Origin: Nectonema munidae | Taxonomy: Eukaryota > Nematomorpha > Nectonematoida > Nectonematidae | Length of the DNA stretch: 64,000 nt | Direction: 5' to 3' | Assembly (NCBI GenBank): GCA_030549495.1 | Contig: JAUIRK010000896.1 | Location: forward strand, 310,001 to 374,000 | Part shown: piece after piece, positions 1 to 11,454 of the stretch | How positions within the stretch are numbered: position 1 is the stretch's first letter | How the letters are laid out: each line of letters starts with the position of its first letter | The notes under the pieces: model-generated | Seen by the model: only the letters and a program-made list of their open reading frames with translations | What the model was told of the DNA's origin: nothing | Database searches by the model: none | Made by a program: the position numbers and the translations under genes

Positions 1-830
1 GATTTTTATCGACAAACTTATCTTCGATGAAGTTTTGGATAGAGCAAAGCGTAATCCATGTTTGTGACCAAATTTATTTATTTCTTCAACTTTATTTGAA
101 GTAAACTACAAAATCCTAATTTGCACACATGTTGAGGGATAATGCATAAGAATTCTCAGGATTTCTTCAGATAAATTTGGATATCAAAGTAAATTTTTTT
201 ACCAAAAATTCATTAAGTTACAATGATTCAAAATCAACTTTCCAACAGCTATAGTTTATGAAATCAATAAACTCGTCTTGATAAATTGTTTGTCCTGGAA
301 CGTTTTCAATTTTTGTTTCAAATGGGTTTTTGAGTAATGTATGAAATATTTGATTCATGTTTGGATAGTACAAAATAAATTCATTTTTTAAGTCTTCAAA
401 TGTACGATCAACAAGCTGTGAAGTTCGTCAATGAACAAAACATTAGTTTGAATTTCTTCAATGCATAAGTTCAATGTAAGAAACGTGTTTATATTTTTTT
501 TAAATTTTTTTATAGTCATAAATCGACTTTCATTTGAAATGCGTATGTTTTCTTCAAAATCAAAAATACTAGCGTTTTCCCTTGAAGTGAAAGTTGGAGG
601 TATTTGAAATTGTAAAAACAAATCCCTCAAATATAATTTCTTTGTCTCTAAAAATTTATAAAATTGTATTTTATTTTGTCGAAATGATGCAGCTAATGTT
701 TGTGGGGTTGGTTTTTCCAAATAAGCGACAATTAAGAGCACTTGACTGAATAAAGTTAACTCCTTTAACCAGATTTCGTTATCATCAGGCATAGTTTTTA
801 AATCAAGTACATGACAACGCAGCAATCAGT
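1..830 (-). pseudogene. hAT transposase C-terminal part (BED-type)
   Basis: Minus-strand remnant of a hAT DNA-transposon transposase, of the kind annotated as ZBED5/SCAND3-like. The longest open piece is 388-825 (145 codons). Further toward position 1, broken reading frames resemble the hAT C-terminal dimerisation region: an FW...YPNLSEE.LRIL stretch near 150-230 and a final LRFALSK stretch near 40-60. The element therefore runs off the left edge of the window. It is interrupted by stops and cannot make a full transposase. Identification rests on similarity of these motifs to the better-preserved hAT copy at 9,053-11,446. The 388-825 part alone is weakly diagnostic. Confidence 0.55.
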
Positions 831-1539
831 GAACTCATACAGCTTTAGGTGCAACTTTTTTTTACGATTTCCTGAAAAGCAGATCTAATAATGTAAATAT
901 TATTTATATTTTAATTTCAATGAAAGGAAGATTCAAATAGAAAAAGAGTCTTATTGATGCCTGTCAAAATTTATATCATTCTTAGATGCCTAATTTTTTT
1001 TCACATCTTTAACTCACATAATAATTTGCATTATAGAGGTTGACCATCACTAATTCGAAAATCAGTTATCCAGCACCATCAGTAATTCGACAAAATTGTT
1101 AAAATAGCCTGTTTAAAATATATTGTATAATAATAAAATAAAAAGCTATTTGTTATTTGATTATTTTTATAATTCAATAAAACAACCACAGTAAAGACAT
1201 ACAAGGCTTTAGATTCAAGTTTTTTAATACTTTAGACACATTATAATGTCCGTATTAAAAATACAGATTAAAATAATAAAAAGAAAAAAAAATTTCATTT
1301 ATAATATAATATTTTCAATTATTTCTTTGATAAAGTAGCTTTATATATATGTATATTAGGGCAGGTCGAATTTATATTTTTTTCAAAACTGCAATCTGAT
1401 CCTATCATTGGTAGATAAAGGAAGTCTTGAAACATCATGGAAAACAAAAATTTTAAAAATTTATTGAAGTATATTTTGAAGAATCCAAATTGAACTTTCA
1501 TATATGCCTGTAATTTTCAATTGAAAGAATAAAGGCTTT

Positions 1540-3909
1540 CAAAAAAAGGCATGGGATAATGACTTTTTGATGTAAAAGAAGGACGTTTAGATCTGCTTAA
1601 TAACTTTGTTAAAATGGATTTATGGCGGTTCTCAAATCCATATACCAAATGTGAAGCTTCTGAAACTAACTTTACACTTCTTTCAACACCTTGACAATGA
1701 GAAGGGAGATTTGGGGTGTTTGGCTTGTTTTTACTTTGAATCAATTCTGGTATTTGATCATTTGAGACATTTTTCAATATTGGTGGTTCTACTAAACGAG
1801 TAGAGGTTAGATCTATCAATTCACACTAAGTTTCAGCTTCCCAGTTTATTTTAGGAATTTTTTTCTCTACTTTAACCTGATCATTATTTCTAAAGTACAA
1901 AATTTGGAAACATTTAAAAATATATTATTAAAAAACAAAAGTTTACATCTTTCTAAGTTCTAAAATTTTATCAAGTGCAATACTTCTAATGATGTTATTA
2001 TTATTTTTTATCACTTTTGACAATTGAATAAAGGAAATTTTCTGGAAGTAAACAAAAAGAATTTCTTTGTAAATTTAACATCTTCATAAGGAAGACGTTT
2101 TAATTATTTAATAGTAGAAAAAAGAATTAATGGAGTGTCTTGAAGTTTCGAAGAGACTTATAACTTTAACCATGCTGGAGTATAAATCTGTACAATATAG
2201 TATACAAGTTTTTTAAAATTTTCACTTGGTGATAATTCTCTTGTATATATTGCAAGAAGTCTTATTGCGAGAGTCAATCGCCTTGAACGGTTCACAGGAC
2301 TTATTTTACAACAAGCCATCTTTCATTAAATTTTCCTAGACCTATACCTCTGCTATACTCAAACAAAAGACGTTGATCATGACTGAGATCGGTTAGTTCA
2401 TTTTTTTGAAACAACTCTTTAGCCGGAGAAGATTCTATTACTTCAAAATTTATTTGAGCTTAGTGTTGTATGTTTTAACAACACTTTTGACCCAGTTCGC
2501 CCATATATATTTTTGAGCTAACTGTTACGCCACCTAGATATTTGAAGAGAGCCCTGAATGGAAGTTCTGTCTGATGAAGACTGCAACCAATAGTGTGAAG
2601 ATTTCGTTTTAACATTTTTTCAAGTTTCACGACTAAGCCATTTTTCCAAACTGTATTGGTTGCAGTATTATCTAAAAGAATGGCGCATATGCTCTGCGAA
2701 CTTTTATATTCTTTTAACACATTTCTTAGCAAGAATTTCTCCAGTTGCACCAAAGGAGCAGTTCTATGAGTAAGACATTTTCCTTAAGACTCTTCAACTG
2801 TAAATGTTAAATGATGTTCTTTTATTACATCTCTTTTTAATAGTACTTTATCTTCATCTTCGAATCTTTCTAAAAATGTTATGGTTTTATCGTCAATTTT
2901 TTCATCAACGCCAATACAGAAAAACTCGTTCTTTGGTTTCATTTCATCATTACTGATCATTTTTACCTTGGCTTTGGCTCTATCTATTCTACTTTTATCA
3001 ACTAATATATCTTGAACTTTAATTTCTTTTTTCAATAAATGTTTTATGTCATTGAATAAAGCGTTTGCTAAAGCTGTTCCTAAGTTGGAAGAAGAATCGT
3101 GCCTTACAAGTTCCATTGCATATCTTGGTAATTTCGTGAGATTGTAACTTTCTTTTATATTTATATCAGAATTCCAATCTTCTTCTTCGTGCTAAATTAT
3201 AATAAAATAAATAATTTAATTAAGATTACAAATTATTAATGTTTTTATCTTCGAAATAGATGTGTGAGATAATCATTGACTTTGTTCATTAAATTCTTCA
3301 AAAATTTTTGGTATCACATTACTTTTTTTAAACCTCTTTTTCATTTTTTCTTGAAGCATTTATATCAATAGAAGACATTTGAAAATTTCTCATCAAATTT
3401 CTTTGATCTCGAAGGTACAAAGTTCTTTATTCAATGGAAACCTTTGCTTCAGGAGGACAAACACATAAAATGTGTTGTTAAGTACAATGTTCTTTTTTAC
3501 AGTTAACTCTATAATCATTTCAAGGTAGAGTTTTCAAAGTGCATGAACACGATGATAAATCAAAGAGACTATTAATTTTTTCATTTAAATTATTTTTCAC
3601 ACTGATTTTAGCATGCTTTCGATTTATTTATTTCACATTTGTCAATAAATTTTTAACTTTCCTTATTACTGATTTATCATTAATCAAAGGTAAGTTTGGA
3701 TTTACTGAACTCCAAATGTATTTTAGTACAGTGCAAATTTTTTCAACAATTGAACAAAAATCCAAATTAGGAAAAGAATAAGTGAGAAAATAGTAATATT
3801 GAATAACTTCTAAATAAGTGCTTGTATGCGTTAATAATATACCACTTGGACCACCGCCGAATTTTTCTTCGCTCTTCTTCCGAGTAAGAGGTTTCTTTAT
3901 TTTAGCCAT
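1540..3909 (-). pseudogene. Unnamed transposase-like fossil (arthropod repeat family)
   Basis: A degenerate minus-strand coding region of about 2.4 kb. The best start is the ATG at 3,907-3,909, giving MAKIKKPLTRKKSEEKFGG. The open pieces are 3,628-3,909, 2,784-3,116, 2,475-2,753 and 1,517-1,819. 2,784-3,116 and 2,475-2,753 share a frame and are parted by one stop. Landmarks in order are a DNTATNTVWKNGL block, IGCSLHQTELPFRALF, an R-x-LTLAIRLL stretch near 2,260-2,310 and a C-terminal PSHCQGVERSVKLVSEAS. I recognise this combination from memory as a repetitive protein family common in arthropod genomes, but cannot give it an accepted name or prove it is a transposase. It sits inside the Tigger interval in opposite orientation. 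Several stops and shifts show it is dead. Confidence 0.55.
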
Positions 3910-4159
3910 TTTAAAATGATATACTGACGTTATAGACCGAAACATATACATAGAAATGTATATATTTAAAAAATGAAAACTATTGATAAAAAAATTCGTT
4001 TCCGCAAGAAATACAATTTTAATATAAAAATTTTTTATTATTTTTTAATTGTATGCATTAAAATACAACTGCCGTTTGTAGGATCCTAGTGCGGTTCTGA
4101 AATCGATATTGTATATATATAAAATCATTCTGTTATTTTTTCAGTTTTTTTTTATTTGT

Positions 4160-5105
4160 TTCAACTCTAATCATGGCTTAAATCAATAATGGAACTGTTC
4201 TCATCAAGTAAAGCATAAACACAGAACTTTGTCTATAGTGGAGAAGGTTGAGCTCTTGAAAAAACTTAACAGTGGCATGTCTATAAGATATAAGAATTAT
4301 ATAGCATTGGATATTCAACAGTTTATGACATAAAAAAACAAAAAAATCAGTTGCTCAACTTTTTTGTTAACAATGAAGCAAAAGAAAAAAATGCATAAAA
4401 GAAAAACAATGAAATCTGGTAAAAGTGCAGAACTGGACATGGTTTACAATTTCGTTCAGTGTGTGGTGAAAAAAGATCAGCTGATAAAAAAGCAGCGACA
4501 AAAATTATTGAAGAGTTTGGCAAACTTCTCAGTGATAAAATTTGAGTCCTGAACAGGCTTACAACGCAGATGAATGTGCACTTTTTTAGCACCGAAAAAA
4601 AGGTTGAAATCAGCGGATGCACGATCACCGCCAGGTTTTAAAGCATGGAAAGAAGATGTAACTTTACTGGGCTGCTCCAATGCTTCAGGAACGCACCCCT
4701 GTAAATTGTTTGTCATTTGTAAAAGCCAGCATCCTGTAATCTACGGGGCCAACAAAAAAAGATGGGTAACAACTGAACTTATATTGGATTGGTTTCAAAA
4801 TAACTTTGTGCCTGAAGAAAGAGCTTATTGTGACTCTGTTGGCATGGATCATAGCTGTAAAATAGTGCTTCTTCTAGATAACTGCTCTGACCATCCAAAA
4901 GTAGAATTAATGGTTAAGAACAAAGTTTTTGTTGTTTTCCTTCCACCCAATTGCACGTCATTGATTCAGCCGTTAGACAAGGCATACTGCGCTCATTAAA
5001 GTCAAAGTAACTTTATGAGGCGTCTACTGAGGGTAGTTAATTCGTAGAAGTCTGTACGTGAGTTTCTTCATCTATTTAATATTAGAGATATGGTTTACAG
5101 TGCTG
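4160..5105 (+). pseudogene. Tigger-type transposase, main part
   Basis: Remnant of a CENP-B/Jerky/Tigger DDE transposase. The N-terminal helix-turn-helix region is readable in shifted frames near 4,200-4,350 (RTLSIVEKVELLKKLNSG, then STVYDIKKQK). The catalytic core follows: YNADECALF near 4,557-4,585 (first Asp) and the open piece 4,574-4,999 with KIVLLLDNCSDHP (second Asp) and FLPPNCTSLIQPLD (third Asp region). The order and spacing fit Tigger. The reading frame is broken at least three times. It continues at 6,803 beyond an inserted element. Confidence 0.8.
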
Positions 5106-5119
5106 CTCAGTGCTCATGC

Positions 5120-6794
5120 GGCAAACGGAAAGTTTCCCTACATGGAAAATTTCCCTACAATTTTAATCTTCTTATCTCGCTAGATAATCTTTAACACATG
5201 CTTGGGTATGAGAAGCGAAAAACTTCCTTACATTGAAAAGTAGCTTACATTGTAATTATACGTAGCCTACAACACGAGAATTGTGTATGAGTTTATATGA
5301 TGCTTGCAATAATAGGAAATCACATTAAGAGATGCAATTCATTTCCTATAAATGTACAACGATTTAAAACAGTTTCATTTTAGTTTCACCTTTACAACGC
5401 TCTAGTTCCCCTTTTTCTATATTCAAATAATAAACATCCATATACCAAATGCATTTGAACGGCTAGAAATATTGTACTAACAGAGTTTTTATTTCCAATA
5501 TTCATTATCGTTGTGTCAAGAAGTCTTGTCCAGGTATAATTTTTATGCCCTTATATTTTTGATGTTATTTTACATTTTTGATTCACTCATATTTTACAGA
5601 AAATATTAAGTTCAATAAGAACTAGTTTTATATGCTATCGCATGTACTACAGTATGGGAAGTGATTGGATTTTTTTTGAAAAACGAAGAAAGGCTTTGGA
5701 TAGATATTCCTGAAATAGAATCTGTCAATTCGCAGTATAATTGGAGTGGTGGTAAAAAATATAGAAAAGAAGTTCAAGATATAATGATAGAGAATATATA
5801 CGAAGAATATTTTCCAGATAATAATCTGTACATGTTTTTAAGCAGAATTTCGTTGTATATTTCTTCACCTTTAAACGTGGACACTTCCAATACAATGGAT
5901 GAGTTTTCTGTTGATTTTTCTGTTTTGAATACACGACATTCTTTTAATATTTCCTCAATTTTCAATAATTGATAAGTTTGTATTTTGATTTCTTTTGTGC
6001 TTATTTTGTGAATAAATTATTTTCCACTGTCTGTATGTTTATTTGCAAACACATGTCCTGATATAATATAAATGAGGTATGAATATTATTTGTCAAACCA
6101 AATAATCTAGTTGCATTGGTTTTTGATTTATTGCTATTCGTTTGATTCTGTTATGGTAAAACGCCATTAATTATACTTGCCTACTGTATATATAACATAA
6201 GTGAGCTAAAAATATTAGTATAATGTATATATATTATATAACATAAGTGAGTTAAATACACTAGTTAGTGTTTTTTTTCTAATATTCTACAGCAATTCTA
6301 ATTTATTCTGATATAAATGTTTTCTTGATTAATTAATATGAATGTTTCAAATAGTTACGCAAAAAATACTTTAAATATTTTTATCTAATTACCTTGCCTC
6401 AATAACTAAACATTAATAATATAACAATTAAAATGCTTAAGAATGAAAAAATTTAATTGAATTTTTTTCGAACTTTCACGAACCTCTAAAATTCGTCAAT
6501 TTTTTTGGAAACAAGCAATGACGGATAAACGAGGTTTGACTGTAATACCTTTTTGCTAATACGTAATTTATTGTACTATTGTTTTTGCTAATACGTTATT
6601 CTAATACGTCTTGAGGGCTTCACAAAGCTATTATTTTTTATTGGTTAGTGCAAACGTCAATCACTAGTACTCGTATAATTAGTCTTCTTTTGTTTTTAAG
6701 CTTAGTGCGAGACTAGCTGTGAAACAAGGAGATTAAAATTGTAGGGAAATTTTCCATGTATGGAAAGTTTACCAAATGTAAAAAACCTAGAACC
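5120..6794. mobile_element. 1.7 kb DNA element inserted in the Tigger transposase
   Basis: The insertion is flanked by an exact 8-bp duplication, GCTCATGC, at 5,112-5,119 and 6,795-6,802. Across it the Tigger protein resumes (MVYSAAQ before, AHAWKTV after). Inverted repeats close to the ends include AAAATTTCCCTACAATTTTA at about 5,146-5,165 and its complement near 6,736-6,755. The outermost ~15 bp match poorly. An 8-bp duplication fits hAT or P superfamilies. One 103-codon ORF (5,661-5,972, plus) has no recognisable domain. A lone Tigger-like terminus, read on the minus strand, lies at about 6,523-6,543 (CAGTCAAACCTCGTTTATCC); it may be a further nested fragment. Confidence 0.65.
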
Positions 6795-6802
6795 GCTCAT
6801 GC

Positions 6803-7043
6803 TTGGAAAACTGTAGATACCATTATACTGAAACATGGATGGAATAAATTATGGCCTGGAAGAAGTTCAGAAAGAAGTCCTGGCAAAGATTGCAGTAAAG
6901 TAAAGTAATATATAAATGTCCTTTTGTCTGTTGCTGGTGGTCTGACTGTTGTTCATTATTATACTGACTCAGAGCTTATAAATATGGTTGTAAATCCAGA
7001 AAAAGTCAGTGACGAAGACAGTGATGTTGAAAGTGAAAATTAG
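6803..7043 (+). pseudogene. Tigger transposase C-terminal part
   Basis: Continuation of the transposase after the 5,120-6,794 insertion. It begins AHAWKTVDTIILKHGWNKLW, which matches the usual AW...W.K.W region after the catalytic core of Tigger proteins. It ends with an acidic tail (VSDEDSDVESEN) before TAG at 7,041-7,043. A stop or shift occurs near 6,895-6,910. The Tigger right terminus follows about 330 bp downstream. Confidence 0.65.
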
Positions 7044-7559
7044 TGACAGGTAGTAAAAAGAGTTTCCATTGGTCGTTTAATTTAGCTTGAAATCCCTATT
7101 CAAAAAAATCGCTGAAAAGAAGGTAAAAGAAAATCACTAAATGAAACTCCAATGCCTTTAAAATTTGCTTGTGTACTTTTTTCAATAAATTTTTACGGAA
7201 TTTTTTTGATTGTTTTCTTTATTAATTAAACTTTGATAATTCAGCAAAGTTCAAATTTATGAAATGAAGCTTAGCTTCTCTCCTTTATGTATTTCAACAT
7301 AATAAATAGCTGAACCGGCCAAATGGCCAATCTGGCATCCTTTAGGTCCCAATGTTGCCGAGTTAGTGATGGTCAACTGTACTAAAATTTAAAAAAGGCT
7401 TTTTATTTTCTTTATTTTTTTTTCTTTATAAAAACATCTAGTATCTAACAAAGTATCTTTTTACAGACAAAAGTTTTTTTTCTTACTGAAAATATTGTTT
7501 ATTCAATTTTTAAAATATCTTATTTTAAATTTTCCTTTTCTTCTTTGTTAAATGAAAAA

Positions 7560-8965
7560 TAAAGAAGAGTGGAATTGGTAAAACAAACGAAAGACATGAT
7601 TTGCTGCCATGAATGTGGTAATTGGTCATGTTATAAATGCACAAATTTGCCATTAAATTTTAATGACTTTTTTGATGCTAACTATAATCTTGGTATACGA
7701 TGTTTATGTGTTGACTGTTTACATCCTATTTCCAAGCATAATGACAAGACAAAGTCCATAAAAAATAAAAATTCAGGTGTTGTTATTCCTATAATGTATT
7801 TAAATAAAGTGAGCTCTGAAGTTCTTGATGCCCTGTCTCAAAGAAGTGAAAGATGACTTACAGATTATCAAAGAAAAATTTAAGTGATGGCAATGATATT
7901 GAAATTGCCAAGGATTGTCTTCAAAGTATCAAAGTCAACTATATTAAGGAAAAATCTAATACTCTAAAAAGCAGTAGGACTTTTTACGCAAATACACCCA
8001 AATACACACAAATATGTTCTTTATTTACAAATAAAAACTTGAAATTAAAAAGAATATTAAATAAATGCTTAAAATAAAAAGATACACAGATATTTAATTT
8101 TGAACCCATTTTCTTGCCAGGCCACACATATTAGTAATTATTTAAATTAAAAAATTATTTTGTGTTATCAAACTTACTAATTATAAAATAATTATATTAT
8201 TATTTATAAATAATTACTATATTTTAAGTTATTATTATAATATAAACAATTTTAATTAAAAAAAATAGTTTATTTTTTATAATTCAATATCAAATTTTAA
8301 TAATTTATATTAGTTTTATCCTGAGAATAATTCTTCTATGTATATTACCTTATTCTTTGAATATTTAAATTTGTTTTCATCTGTTTGGGTGTATTTGGGT
8401 GTATTTGGGTAAAAAGTCTCACCCCTCTAAAAGTATCTATTGCTGATAAGTGTAATCTTGAGGAAGCTGAAAATATCTTTCATGATAATAAAGTAGAATT
8501 TAAAAGAGAGAAGCAGCTGTTTCCAAAATTCAAGATTTCTGTTCCTAAAGATATAGTTGATGAATTAGTACTTAATGAAATTTTGAAGAAAAACGAAATG
8601 ATCAATAATTTGTTCTCTAAAGATGAACTTGATTTTCTTTTAAATCTATTGAAATTTTGTGTTTTTAAGTGTGATCCTCAAATATTTAAACTTGACTTTT
8701 TATTTGTTTGTTAAGTTTAGTAAATGCAACTGTTACATTTATCTTTCTAATTTTCAATGTATGAAATTTTTTGGTTTCAACCATACAACTAAGTTTTGTA
8801 AAAAAAGAGTTCATTAGATGTGCTTACTGTGCTTCAGAAAATAATCATTGTTTCAATGACTGTGATAAGAAAAGTCATGAAAGCGAAATTTCTTGTTTTA
8901 ATTGCAAATATAATTTGAATCTCCAACCTGACAGCTCATATTTTGCTAGATGTAAGATTTGATAT
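7560..8965 (+). pseudogene. LINE ORF1 fragment (zinc finger + CCHC)
   Basis: This is a decayed copy of the ORF1 protein seen at 30,034-31,109. The N-terminal piece 7,569-7,856 has a PHD/RING-like cysteine pattern (CCHECGNWSCYKC, then RCLCVDC). The middle piece (8,433-8,714) aligns with the SFPDKLSFGKAREIMNNN region of the other copy (here IADKCNLEEAENIFHDNKVE). The C-terminal piece 8,771-8,962 carries a zinc-knuckle-like cluster (CAYC.......CFNDC). It is split at 7,962-8,432 by a MITE with target duplication and has further stops. No endonuclease or reverse transcriptase follows, so it is a truncated or solo fragment. Confidence 0.65.
7970..8424. mobile_element. hAT-type MITE (455 bp) inside LINE ORF1
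   Basis: A non-autonomous element with ~35-bp inverted repeats. The left end holds GACTTTTTACGCAAATACAC, and the right end, read in reverse, GACTTTTTACCCAAATACAC. It is flanked by an exact 8-bp duplication CTCTAAAA at 7,962-7,969 and 8,425-8,432. Removing it together with one duplicate restores the LINE ORF1 reading across SNTLKVSIADK. The interior (8,060-8,340) is almost pure A+T with no coding potential. Confidence 0.8.
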
Positions 8966-9044
8966 AACTCATTCGGCGAAACAATGTTAAATAAGTCATT
9001 ACCTATATTTTTGCAATTTTTTCACGCTATTATATAATATATCT
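8938..9044 (+). repeat. Direct repeat flanking the hAT insertion, left copy
   Basis: ATATTTTGCTAGATGTAAGA and following sequence to ...ATATATCT are repeated imperfectly at 11,508-11,606. Without the intervening hAT element the two copies are ~170 bp apart, so this was a short tandem duplication before the hAT element landed. Confidence 0.6.
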
Positions 9045-9052
9045 GTCTAATC

Positions 9053-11446
9053 CAGCGTTTCTCAACCGGGGGCCCATGGCCCCCCAAGGGGGCCACAGGC
9101 CTTTAACCTAGGGGCCACAAGCTAATACTAGAAAATGTAATTTAAAATGCAGAAGCTTGAAGTGTGAGAAAACTGCGGTCATAAGAGAAGTGTTTTTTCA
9201 ATTAATTTGAAAGTTTTTTTTAAACTAAAAAAATTTGAATTTTTTAAGATTTTTTTTCTTGTTTTTTTATCGTCCTTACTATAAAAATGGCTGATAGAAA
9301 AAAAAACTGTTTATAAATTTTCTTTGCTCTCTTATTAACACTGTTTCTGCAAAGTAATCAAAGAAAGGCTTAATCTATTTCTTCTTTTTTGTAAATTGTA
9401 AATTTTTTTTGTCTTTTACTTTTTGATTAAATCTAATATTTTCTTTAGTTAAATTTCTTTTTGATTAAATCTAATTTTTTCAAGCCAAATTTTTAACTTT
9501 GTTTTGTTATTATTTGTTTTCGGATGTCGAAAGTTCGAAAATGGAATGACAGCTACGTCAGTTTTGGATTTACGAAAGTAATTCGAGACGGCATGGACTG
9601 TGCACAATGTCTGCATTGCTCAGTAGTGATGGCAAATGCATCACTACGTCCTTCTAAACTTTCAAACCATCGCGACAAGTTGCATCCTCAAAAGAAAGAT
9701 GATAGTATATACAAATAGCTTACAAAACGAGCACGGTACGACCGTGAAGCGACGCTTCCAAAATTTGGATTCCGGCCAGAAGAAAAACCAGCTCTTCAAT
9801 CTAGCTACGAAGTAGCTTACCAAATTGTAAAGTGCAAGAAACCTCACAATATTGCTGAGGAACTTATCAAGCCATGTACAGAAAAAATGGTGGAACTAAT
9901 GATCGGATCAGAGGCAAAAAAGAAAATTCAGCAAGTTTCGCTATCTAATGACACAATTCGTCGACGGATTGATGACATGGCCGCTGATGTGTGTCGTCAA
10001 ATTTGTTATGAAATTAAGCAAAGCACGCTTCAGGCTAGCCTTCAACTTGATGAGTCTACTGACACCGCTATGGAAAGCCAGTTGATTGCCTTTGCTCGCT
10101 ACGAGAAAGAAGGGAAAATGAAGGAAGAATTTTTATTCTGCAATACCCTGCCAACTACAACAACAGCAAAAAATGTCAAAGCCATCGTGGACTCGTTTTT
10201 TGAAATGAATGGACTAAGTTGGCAGAATTTCAAGCATATCTGTACTGATGGTGCCCCGGCGATGATTGGCGTTAAAGGAGGGTTCGTCGCGCTTGTGAAG
10301 AATGAATGGCCCCACGTAACATCTTCCCACTTCACTACACCGATATGCTCTTGCGTCAAAAACTCTGCCGCCGCGTTTGTTAGAAGTACTGGACATTGCT
10401 GTCAAAGTAATCAACTTCATTCGTGCAAAGGCCAAAAATCATCGGCTGTTCCAACTTCTGGCCAACGAAATGGGAGCGCAACATGTGGGACTTTTGTTTT
10501 ATACCAAAGTTCGTTGGTTATCGAGGGGAAAATGCCTTTCTCGGTTGTATGAACTTCGGTTGGAGACGGAAATTTTCCTGCAAGAGAATGAAAACTATCT
10601 TCATGTCCACTTCAAGAATGAAGAGTTCGTCATGATGCTTGCCTACCTAGCCGATATATTCGGTAGACTAAATGAAATGAACCAGTCTTTGCAGGGCCAT
10701 GATGTCACAGTCAGTGACGTTCAAGACAAGCTTACAGGAATGTCTGCTCGAATAACAGTCTGGCAGGCACGAATTGAAGCCGGATCCACAGCTTCGTTTC
10801 CTTTATTGGACGAGCATCTTCAGACAAAAAAGATTGAACTTCCCATCGGCATCAAAAATTACATTATCAAACATCTCGACATTCTCTTCTCCGAGTTCAA
10901 ATCTTATTTCGACAATGCCCCATTAGATGTTCTATGGCACAAAGACCCATTTAACACGGAAATTAAACCTACTGAAGACGAAGCAGAGGAGCTCGCAGAG
11001 TTTAAAGTCTCGAAAGCAATGAAGCTGGCCTTCAGTAACAGAAAAGATCTTTCCAACATCTGGTTGTCTGTTCAGGATGCGTATCCAAAGCTCAGCAAGA
11101 AGGCATCCGAAATGCACGTTCAATTCGCTACAATATATCTTTGCGAATCTGGATTTTCTGACCTGGCGACGATCAAAACAAAGTCCAGAAACCGTCTTGA
11201 TGTTAGGAATGATATTCGCCTTGCTGTGTCCAAAACAAAGCCGGACATAAGAGGCCTGGTCACACGAGCTCAACAGCAAGTGTCCCATTGATTATACTGT
11301 TCAATAAAAATTTTTATTTAAGTTTATAATTTTAGTGACTGGATAAACAACATAAAACAAAATTTATTTTTTTGAAGGGCAGGGGGCCAAGAGTGTTAAC
11401 CACTCGGTGAAGGGAGCCATGGGCTGTCAAAGGTTGAGAAACGCTG
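9053..11446 (+). mobile_element. Complete hAT element with target duplication
   Basis: A 2,394-bp DNA transposon. Its terminal inverted repeats are perfect over CAGCGTTTCTCAACC (9,053 inward, and the complement ending at 11,446). An exact 8-bp target duplication, GTCTAATC, lies at 9,045-9,052 and 11,447-11,454. The ends match the usual CAG...TTCTCAACC style of animal hAT elements. It contains one transposase gene in plus orientation with only two visible lesions. It is one of the youngest autonomous-type elements in the window. Confidence 0.92.
9524..11291 (+). pseudogene. BED-finger hAT transposase (ZBED5/SCAND3-like)
   Basis: The coding region is about 590 codons. Residues 1-60 form a BED zinc finger (CAQCLHC...LSNHRDKLH). 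Then come the RNase H-like core with LQLDESTD (first Asp), HICTDGAPAMIG (second Asp) and KVRWLSRGKCLSRL, and the C-terminal hAT dimerisation domain (AYPKLSKKASEM...FATIYLCESGFS...RNRLDVRNDIRLAVS). There are two lesions. One is an in-frame TAG at 9,716-9,718, after which the frame stays open. The other is a shift near 10,330-10,335, consistent with loss of two bases in a His-Cys-Ser context. The two long ORFs 9,887-10,552 and 10,377-11,291 are therefore one gene. It uses more G+C than the surrounding DNA, consistent with recent arrival. Confidence 0.88.
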
Positions 11447-11454
11447 GTCTAATC

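Larger units (their letters stand above)
1036..7379 (+). mobile_element. Tigger/pogo-like DNA transposon with nested insertions
   Basis: The outer ends are inverted repeats. GTTGACCATCACTAATTCG begins at 1,040, and its reverse complement, with one difference, lies at about 7,356-7,376. TA dinucleotides flank both ends (1,034-1,035 and 7,380-7,381), the target duplication of the Tc1/mariner/pogo group. The Tigger-type transposase remnant lies inside in plus orientation. At 6.3 kb the interval is far longer than a usual 2-3 kb Tigger because other elements have landed in it: a minus-strand transposase fossil around 1,540-3,909 and a 1,675-bp element at 5,120-6,794. The junctions of the first insertion were not found. 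Confidence 0.7.

Noticed and set aside
3539-3781. Plus-strand 80-codon ORF
   Set aside because: Antisense shadow of the minus-strand transposase-like fossil.
6523-6543. Tigger-like terminus CAGTCAAACCTCGTTTATCC on the minus strand
   Set aside because: Only one end was found, so it is not called as a separate element. It is mentioned under the nested insertion.
7853-8077. ORF ending in IRRILNKCLK-like sequence (and the start of 8,385-8,714)
   Set aside because: Both run into the inserted MITE. The true coding parts end at 7,961 and resume at 8,433.
10099-10435. Minus-strand ORFs within the hAT gene (also 10,932-11,288)
   Set aside because: Antisense to a clearly recognised transposase, with no domain of their own.
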